This document shows, in pieces, positions 57,214-64,000 of a stretch of DNA of 64,000 nucleotides. Position 1 is the stretch's first letter. Every line of letters starts with the position of its first letter. Source of the stretch: Chamaecyparis obtusa (Eukaryota; Streptophyta; Pinopsida; Cupressales; Cupressaceae); the NCBI GenBank assembly GCA_027943335.1, contig BSBK01006354.1, forward strand, positions 1 to 64,000, read 5' to 3'. Both the position numbers and the translations under genes were made by a program. The notes under the pieces were generated by a model. The model did no database searches, was not told the DNA's origin, and was given only the letters and a program-made list of their open reading frames with translations.

Positions 57214-57300
<87 letters not shown>
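57214..57300. repeat. (GT)33 followed by (AG)10 microsatellite
   Basis: Uninterrupted GT from 57214 to 57280, then AG from 57281 to 57300, abutting the polypurine tract. Confidence 0.98.
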
Positions 57301-57894
57301 CAGGGGGTGTAGAGTACACAGCTAGAAATGTAGATTGTGGTTTAACCCTTACCAAAGTTGTCTAGTGATACCAACAACACAATACTCTTCTACACTCCTT
57401 CAATAGGATGTTATATCTCCCTTACAAGTCAATTTTGAGTCCTTCCAACATAAAAAAATGACCCCCTTCTGGTCTGCAAGTTTCAACTATTCAAAGGCTT
57501 TTAGGGACAATTTCCTTAACTGGGTCTCAAAATGGAATATTGGTTCAACCCAAGTCTCAGACTTCAACTGAGGGTTGTAACTTCACAAAATACTCCTAAG
57601 GATGGAACTTCAACAATCCTTTAGGCTCTACAAGACCCACAACACATAATGCAAGTTGTAGGCCTTGGTTCTACTAGGTCTCCAAGTAGTGTTTCTTCTC
57701 ACAAATTATGCAATGGTTATATGGGACCAAGCCAACTCAATGTAGTTTTGTGATCCTTATATAAGGTCCTTACAAACCCCAAAGTATCAAACACCAAATC
57801 TACTCTTGCACCCCCAAACTCTCACAAAGACTCTCTAGCCTAATTGATCAGGTAAAGCTAGGGCTTGATGGGTTTGTTCCAACATGGGCACATA
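57301..57894. other. Unassigned DNA left of element H
   Basis: No coding frame. It contains a CTTATATAAGG box at about 57758, which could be a TATA element of an unrecognised LTR or gene. It ends in ACATA, the left target duplication of H. Confidence 0.4.
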
Positions 57895-58269
57895 TGTTAG
57901 GATTAACAAGGCAGAAATAACAATTATGTGCAAATATAACTAATATCAGAAAAATAATAAACCACACAGAATAGAACACAAGACACAGATTTAACGTGGT
58001 TCACCCAATCCCTGGGCTACGTCCACCAACAGCGAGTCCAATATTATTATTATCCAGTGATTACAACCTGATTACAATCTGTAATCCCTTACAGCCCAAT
58101 TCTATCGCAAGTACTAAAATCATACATCATGAAAATCCCTAACCCTAAGCCATATTATACAATATTTTTCCGCTTTAGGGTTAGAATGAGTTATAAGTAG
58201 TCGGCCCAAATAACTGAAAAAGTAGTCGGCCTCAAAAAAAATTTCCTGATTAGTCACCACAAGCTAACA
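57895..58269 (-). repeat. Left (3') LTR of H
   Basis: TGTTAGGATTAAC...AAGCTAACA. It contains a hairpin built on telomere-like motifs: CTAACCCTAAGC (58139-58150) pairs with GCTTTAGGGTTAG (58172-58184) with one bulge. Confidence 0.97.
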
Positions 58270-58283
58270 ATCTCCCACTTGGT
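58270..58283 (-). promoter_or_regulatory. Polypurine tract of H
   Basis: The plus strand reads ATCTCCCACTTGG after the LTR; the minus strand reads CCAAGTGGGAGAT. Confidence 0.8.
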
Positions 58284-58390
58284 GACTGATCAGTATCCAC
58301 ATTATACTAAAAACCTCCCACTTGGAGACTGATGACATGAGGCTCCCACTGGATTGAACCACCTTGGACTCAGCTGTTCCTTTATTTTGT
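58284..58390 (-). other. Element H: 3' untranslated segment
   Basis: The short segment between the gag-pol stop and the polypurine tract. CTCCCACTTGG-like strings occur twice more here (58275 and 58315), possibly secondary plus-strand priming sites. Confidence 0.6.
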
Positions 58391-61300
58391 TCAGTCTAGA
58401 AGGCCAACTGAAGCTGAACATGAGTTCAACTTCTCCCTTGTTACTACCTTTGTAAACATATCTGCTGGATTATCATCAGTATGAATCTTTTCCAGCCTTA
58501 ACTGTCCATCATCCAAAATTGATCGAATGAAATGGTACCGCAACTGTATGTGTTTTGTCTTTGAGTGCAAAGCAGAATTCTTTGCAAGATGAATGGCACT
58601 TTGGCTATCTGTATGTAGAAAATTATCCTTTTTTGGATGTCCCAATTCTTCCATGAAGAATTGAAGCCATATCATCTCCTTGGTTTTCTCTGTAGCAGCA
58701 ACATACTCTGCCTCTGTAGTGGATAAAGCAACCACCTTTTGTAGTCGAGAAATCCAACTCACTGCTGTCCCACCAACAGTAAATATATAACCTGTAGTAC
58801 TCCGCCTGCTATCTATATCTCCTACCAAATCTGAGTCAACATAGCCTTGTACAGTAGTAGTAGAACCCCCAAAGAGTAAACACTTACTGGATGTGCCTCT
58901 CAAATATCTGAGAATCCATTTGACTGCATTCCAATGCTCAATACCAAGGTTACTCATATAACGGCTAACGACTCCCACTGCGTGTGCAATATCTGGCCTA
59001 GTACATACCATAGCATACATTAAGCTCCCTACAGTTGAAGCATAAGGTACCTTAGACATTTTAGTCTCTTCTTCTGGTGTCTTGGGACACATATCCTTAG
59101 TCAATTTCAAATGACCAGGCAAAGGTGTGCTGACAACTTTGGCATTTTCCATAGAGAAACGTTGCAACACCTTCTCAATATAATCAGCCTGAGATAGAGA
59201 CAATTTCCTATTTTTCCTATCTCTACAAATTTTCATACCAAGGATTTGTTTTGCTGCCCCCAAATCCTTCATAGCAAAAGATTTTGCTAATTGTTGTTTC
59301 AACCCCTTAATGTGATCCATGTTAGACCCAGCTACAAGCATATCATCAACATATAAATATAAAATAATGTAGCTGTCATCATCCAACCTCTTAAAATAAA
59401 CACAATGGTCAGAATGACACCGACTATATCTATGCCCATTCATAAAAGTGTCAAATTTAATATACCATTGCCGAGGTGCTTGCTTCAAGCCATATAAACT
59501 TTTCTGCAATCTGCACACCAAATTCTCCTTACCCTTGACCTCAAATCCTTGTGGCTGAACCATATATATTTCTTCATCCAAATCACCATGAAGAAAGGTT
59601 GTTTTAACATCAAGCTACTCTAAATGCAAATCTTCAGTAGCCACGATACTTAAAACAGTACGAATAGAAGTCATTTTAACAACTGGAGAAAATATCTCAT
59701 CAAAATCAATACCATGTTTCTGTGCAAATCCTTTTACGACTAATCTAGCTTTAAATCTTTTCGTACCTCCATCCTCTTCTTTGATCCTGTAAACCCATTT
59801 ATTCTGTAAAGCCCTTTTACCTGCAGGTAACTTACATAAATCCCATGTCTGATTTTTCAGCAAAGAGTCCATTTCATCTGTCATTGCAGACTCCCACTGA
59901 AGCTTTGTATCCACCTGCACAGCTTCATTATAACATTCAGGTTCACCAGCATCTATTAACAGAATAGAATACAAAGATGGAGAAAATCTTTCTGGAGGTC
60001 TACTTAGCCTTGTTGACCGTCTAACACTCACTGGGGTGTGTGGTATTTGTTGTTGCTGTTGTTGCGGAGCATAAGGAACTATTGGAACATGAACTTGTGG
60101 AGTATCATCCAGTACTACATAGTCATTTTCTTTCTTCTCATGTTGCAGCAACAGATCTTTGTACAATACTTTCTCATTGAATATGACATCCCGGCTTCTT
60201 ACAATTTTATGATTTTCAAAATCCCAAAGCCTATAACCAAATTCATCAATGCCATACCCAACAAATACACATTTCTTTGACTTAGCTTCCAGCTTGGTTC
60301 TATTTTCAGAATCTATAAGTGCAAAAGCTTCACAACCAAAGGTTTTGAGAAAAGAATAACTCACCTTCTTACCACTCCATGCTTCCTCTGGAATACCACA
60401 GTCCAAAGGAGTAGAGGGGCCTCTATTGATTAAATAAATAGCAGTGTTCACTACCTCTACCCACATAATTTTGGGCAGCCTAGCATGCAACCTCATACTC
60501 CTTGCACGCTCCATTATTGTCCTGTTCATGCGTTCAGCCACTCCATTTTCTTGTGGAGTCCTTGGTATAGTTTTCTGCCTACGAATACCATTAGAGGAAC
60601 AATATTCTTCAAATTCTGTGCTGCAATACTCACCACCATTATCAGATCTGAGACATTTTAACTTTTTACCAGTCTCATTCTCAACCAAGCATTTCCATTT
60701 CTTAAAAGTTTGAAATACATCAGATTTCTGTCTAAGGAAATAAATCCATACTTTTCTTGTTGCATCATCTATAAATGTAACATAATATAGAGAGCCACCA
60801 AGGGAAGATACCTGAGCTGGTCCCCATACATCTGTATGCACAAGCTCTAATCTCTCATTTTTCTTTTCCTTCCCACTCTTCACAAAACTAACTCTCTTTT
60901 GTTTTCCATAAACACAACTTTCACAAAAATCCATATTGACACATTTCAGACCAGGTAAAACTTTCTTTGAATGAAGTAATTTCATACCTTTTTCACTCAT
61001 GTGCCCGAGTCTGTTGTGCCACAGTGCTGTGTCAGAATCTACAGCAACAGTTTGATGTTCTTCCTGCTCAACTGCAGCCACTGTTCCTGAACATTCATTA
61101 TCTTCTGAAACAATTAAAGTAGAAGGAACAGTATGACCTGTACAAAGATATAAGGTGCCTACTTTCACACCTTTTTCTACTACTAAGGAACCTTTTGAAA
61201 CCTTCCAATTTTTATCATTAAAAGTAACTGTGCAACCCTCATCACCCAGTTGCCCTGCTGAAATTAAATTCCTACTCAGCCTTGGAACATGTCTTACCTC

Positions 61301-62356
61301 TTGTAGTAGCCAATGATTCCCATTTTGCAACTTAATCTTAATTTTTCCCTTTCCAACAATCTGACAAGGTTCATTATCTCCCAAATAAACTAGCCCAAAA
61401 TCCCCTTGGACATAATCAACAAAATAACTTCTATGGGGTGTAGCATGAAATGAAGCCCCAGAATCTAAAACCCATGAATCATCAATACTTTCTAAGGACA
61501 AGAGCAAAGCATCCTCCTCAGATTTGTTACTTACCACATTTGCCTCCTTGTTTCCATCATTTTTGTCTCCTTGATCTTTCTTCCGAGACCAACAATCTTT
61601 CTTCTTATGACCTGGTTTTCCACAGTACCAGCAATCATTTGGCCCTTTAGATTCAGACCTCTTTCCCTTTGATTTTCCTCTTGATTTCCCACGATTTCCA
61701 GAGTTGTTTCCTCTATCTCTTGTTCTGCCTCTGCTTTCTGTGTTCGATACACTACCCGATGTGGATGCCCTTGAGCTTTTCCTACGAATTTCCTCACTCA
61801 ATATAACACCAATAACATCATCATACTTTAGGGTATTAGAACCAGAAATAGAATTACTAACAGCCATTACCAAGCCATTCCAGCTTTCTGGCAAAGAACA
61901 CAAAATCAAGAGAGCCCTAACCTCTTCATCAAAAGTAATTTTAACTGAGGTTAATTGACTTGTAACTGTATTAAACTCATTCAAATGATCAGTAACTGAT
62001 CCACCTTCTACCATTTTCATATTAAATAAACGCTTCATAAGAAATACCTTGTTTGAAGCTGAAGGCTTTTCATACAACTTCGCTAGGGTTTCCATCATAT
62101 CTTTAGCTGTCTTTGCTTCAGTAATATTGAATGCCACCGATTGTGCCAGGCATAGATGAATACTCCCCAGTGCCTTCCTATCCAAAATATCCCAATCCTC
62201 CTGAGACATTGATTGCTCTTTCTTGGCTACTCCCTCTAATGGCCGCCATAGATCCTTCTGATAGAGATAATCCTCCATTTGCATCTTCCATAACTGGAAG
62301 TTCTGCCCATTAAACTTATCAACCTTCAGCCTACCCTCGTCTGCCATTTCTCCCAC
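58391..62356 (-). pseudogene. Element H: gag-pol polyprotein, one stop codon
   Basis: One frame of about 1,320 codons from an ATG at 62356 (MGEMADEGRLKVDKFNG). Domains by residue: Gag 1-240; zinc knuckle CWYCGKPGHKKKDC 242-255; protease DSGAS 298-302; integrase zinc ligands H447, H452, C478, C481; catalytic D509, D572, E608 with exact D35E spacing; RT from about 840; polymerase box YVDD at about 1002-1005; RNase H from about 1165 with STTEAEYVA. A TAG at 59615-59617 (codon 914) interrupts RT just before LDVKTTFLHG, where a Gln is usual, so C-to-T decay of a CAG is likely. All catalytic residues are otherwise present. It performs the complete copia replication cycle in the family. Confidence 0.96.
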
Positions 62357-62430
62357 TTAACCGAGAGACTCTCCCACTAACTCGTGAGACCTGCTTCAGA
62401 GAATAGATGAAAGAAGGAACGAAATAACCT

Positions 62431-62443
62431 CGCTCTGATACCA
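62431..62443 (-). promoter_or_regulatory. Primer-binding site of H
   Basis: The minus strand reads TGGTATCAGAGCG two bases inside the LTR, an exact initiator-Met type site. Confidence 0.93.
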
Positions 62444-62445
62444 CT

Positions 62446-62822
62446 TGTTAGGATTAACAAGGCAGAAATAACAATTATGTGCAAATATAACTAATATCAG
62501 AAAAATAATAAACCACACAGAATAGAACACAAGACACACAGATTTAACGTGGTTCACCCAATCCCTGGGCTACGTCCACCAACAGCGAGTCCAATATTAT
62601 TATTATCCAGTGATTACAACCTGATTACAATCCGTAATCCCTTACAGCCCAATTCTGCCGCAAGTACTAAAATCATACATCATGAAAATCCCTAACCCTA
62701 AGCCATATTATACAATATTTTTCCGCTTTAGGGTTAGAATGAGTTATAAGTAGTCGGCCCAAATAACCGAAAAAGTAGTCGGCCTCAAAAAAAATTTCCT
62801 GATTAGTCACCACAAGCTAACA
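62446..62822 (-). repeat. Right (5') LTR of H
   Basis: 377 bp, matching 57895-58269 except for four transitions and a 2-bp AC insertion. The telomere-motif hairpin is conserved. Confidence 0.97.
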
Positions 62823-62827
62823 ACATA

Positions 62828-63378
62828 GACTTGGTACAGACACTTGGTTACCTCCACATGCCCCAAATTATTAGAAACATTCAATAACCTAGACCCATAA
62901 CTCTCCTTGAGTGATGATGCATGCAATTTTGTCCTTCACTGGCTAAATACATCTCTAATATTTAGCCCAGGGCATCACAGTAGAATTAACAAAAGAACTC
63001 CCACACACTTGAGCCTTTGGAATCCTAAAATACATTGTTCTAGCTTTCATTTCACCAAGAGTCATTGAATTCTACTGGTGAAAATACAATTTAGGGTGAC
63101 ATCTTGATTACAAACCCAAATTCTAAGGGTTTTAGACCTACAGGAAAACAAATGCTTATAACTTGCACAAACAATCTCCAAATTAAGTCAAACCAACTAC
63201 ATTAGAGACTAGATTCACCACACAACATGACCATAGAAATTGATCAGGTTATTTAATCCATACAAATCTATACACTACAAGTTTTCTTAGAAAAATATGT
63301 TTATTCTTCAATTTTTTTGCTTCCAAAAAGAAAAAAAAGTCCCACCATCAGAACTTCCTTCATCCTAAATAAATCTTC
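62828..63378. other. Unassigned DNA right of element H
   Basis: Continues the target sequence after the ACATA duplication. No coding frame or repeat recognised. Confidence 0.5.
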
Positions 63379-63716
63379 TCAACTGATCCAACCAGTTCAT
63401 GGATGGTTGTGACCATTGTAAATAGAAATGCAACTTCTCGGGAAACTTTTCAAAACTTTCTCAAGCAACATTTTGACAGCATTGACAATATTTTGCCAAT
63501 TTTACTATTATTGCATCCAAACAAGTGGGAAACAACCCAAAAGTTTATCAACTGATCCAACCAGTTCATGGATGGTTGTGACCATTGGAAATAGAAATGC
63601 AACTTCTCAAGCAACTTTTGAAAAGTTTCTCGAGCAACATTTTGACAACATTGACAACATTTTGCCAATTTTACTATTATTGCATCCAAACAAGTGGGAA
63701 ATGACCCAAAAAATCT
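63379..63716. repeat. 169-bp tandem duplication, two copies
   Basis: TCAACTGATCCAACCAGTTC starts at 63379 and again at 63548. The copies are highly similar along their length. Open frames across it on both strands reflect the repeat and are not supported as genes. Confidence 0.93.
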
Positions 63717-64000
63717 AGGAATGATAGAAAATGTTGAATAAGCCATGAAAAGTCCCTTGCAACCTACAAAAGACTAAAAACATAGAAAACTCCTAAATGA
63801 AACTAATCCAAGTCATAGTAAACTAAGGAGTTTTCTGATTGATAAATACATCATGAAGATCCTTGTCCACACAAGATTGACCAAACACACACTGGGATAG
63901 GGCAAGGTCTTATATCACTTATTACAATTTAAAACCAAAACATCAAAATTGAAACATTTGACTTGGGTTCCCTACACCATGCTACCCAATACTAAAAGAA
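63717..64000. other. Unassigned DNA at the window edge
   Basis: No gene, repeat or element edge seen. Confidence 0.5.

Larger units (their letters stand above)
57895..62822 (-). mobile_element. Near-intact Tork/Tnt1-like copia element H
   Basis: 4928 bp with exact target duplications ACATA (57890-57894 and 62823-62827), LTRs of 375 and 377 bp, polypurine tract, primer site and one long gag-pol frame with a single nonsense codon. By eye the LTRs differ by four transitions and one 2-bp indel, so it is the youngest element in the window. Confidence 0.97.

Noticed and set aside
58130..58185. Interstitial telomere array in the LTR of H
   Set aside because: Only two or three telomere-like units per arm, arranged as an inverted pair; this is an LTR hairpin rather than a telomeric array.
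63428..63746. Open frames of about 96-98 codons on both strands
   Set aside because: They span the 169-bp tandem duplication and show the same text twice; no protein features.
1..64000. tRNA, rRNA, CRISPR or prokaryotic operon features
   Set aside because: No cloverleaf, rRNA or spaced-repeat array recognised. The content is plant nuclear transposons. A tRNAscan run would be needed to exclude tRNA genes fully.

Overview
This is nuclear DNA of a land plant with a large, repeat-bloated genome. A gymnosperm (conifer-like) origin is likely, judging from the density of old nested copia elements, the long low-complexity tracts and the lack of intact host genes; that assignment is inference. There are no operons, ribosome binding sites, rRNA or CRISPR signals. 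Almost everything recognisable is a transposable element, and every oriented element reads on the minus strand.

Layout, left to right. (1) 1-3448: a Ty1/copia element (F) cut by the window edge, with a large internal integrase-RT deletion and its 5' LTR at 2396. (2) 3449-about 10270: a pol-less element (E) coding a coiled-coil and zinc-knuckle protein. Its LTR is split by D (6297-9717), a short gag-protease-only copia element with 342-bp LTRs and a perfect 5-bp target duplication. (3) 10271-22842: AT-rich DNA with tandem repeats, one possible orphan exon, and a 5'-truncated LINE (13825-17606) that carries an extra ORF after its RNase H domain. (4) 22843-44481: a three-level nest. The pol-less element A contains the decayed autonomous copia B (26264-43085), whose right LTR contains C (33068-42073), a 9-kb LTR element with one unfamiliar 841-codon frame. 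All three levels have LTR ends and 5-bp target duplications that agree. (5) About 45860-49500: a third pol-less zinc-knuckle element (G), followed by a LINE endonuclease remnant. (6) 50430-53470: tandem repeats, a GHKL/MORC-like ATPase pseudo-exon and other gene-like debris. (7) 53641-57300: a 3.6-kb almost pure polypurine tract ending in (GT)n and (AG)n. (8) 57895-62822: a young Tork/Tnt1-like copia element (H), complete except for one nonsense codon. (9) A 169-bp tandem duplication near the right edge.

How the parts relate. B, F and H once encoded the full copia machinery (Gag, protease, integrase, RT, RNase H). A, E, G, D and C keep LTRs, primer-binding sites and polypurine tracts but no polymerase, so they would have depended on autonomous relatives. 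The most unusual items are the LINE ORF3 that overlaps the ORF2 stop, the recurring coiled-coil plus zinc-knuckle-array proteins, the unknown ORF of C, and a leader module shared by the otherwise dissimilar elements C and D.
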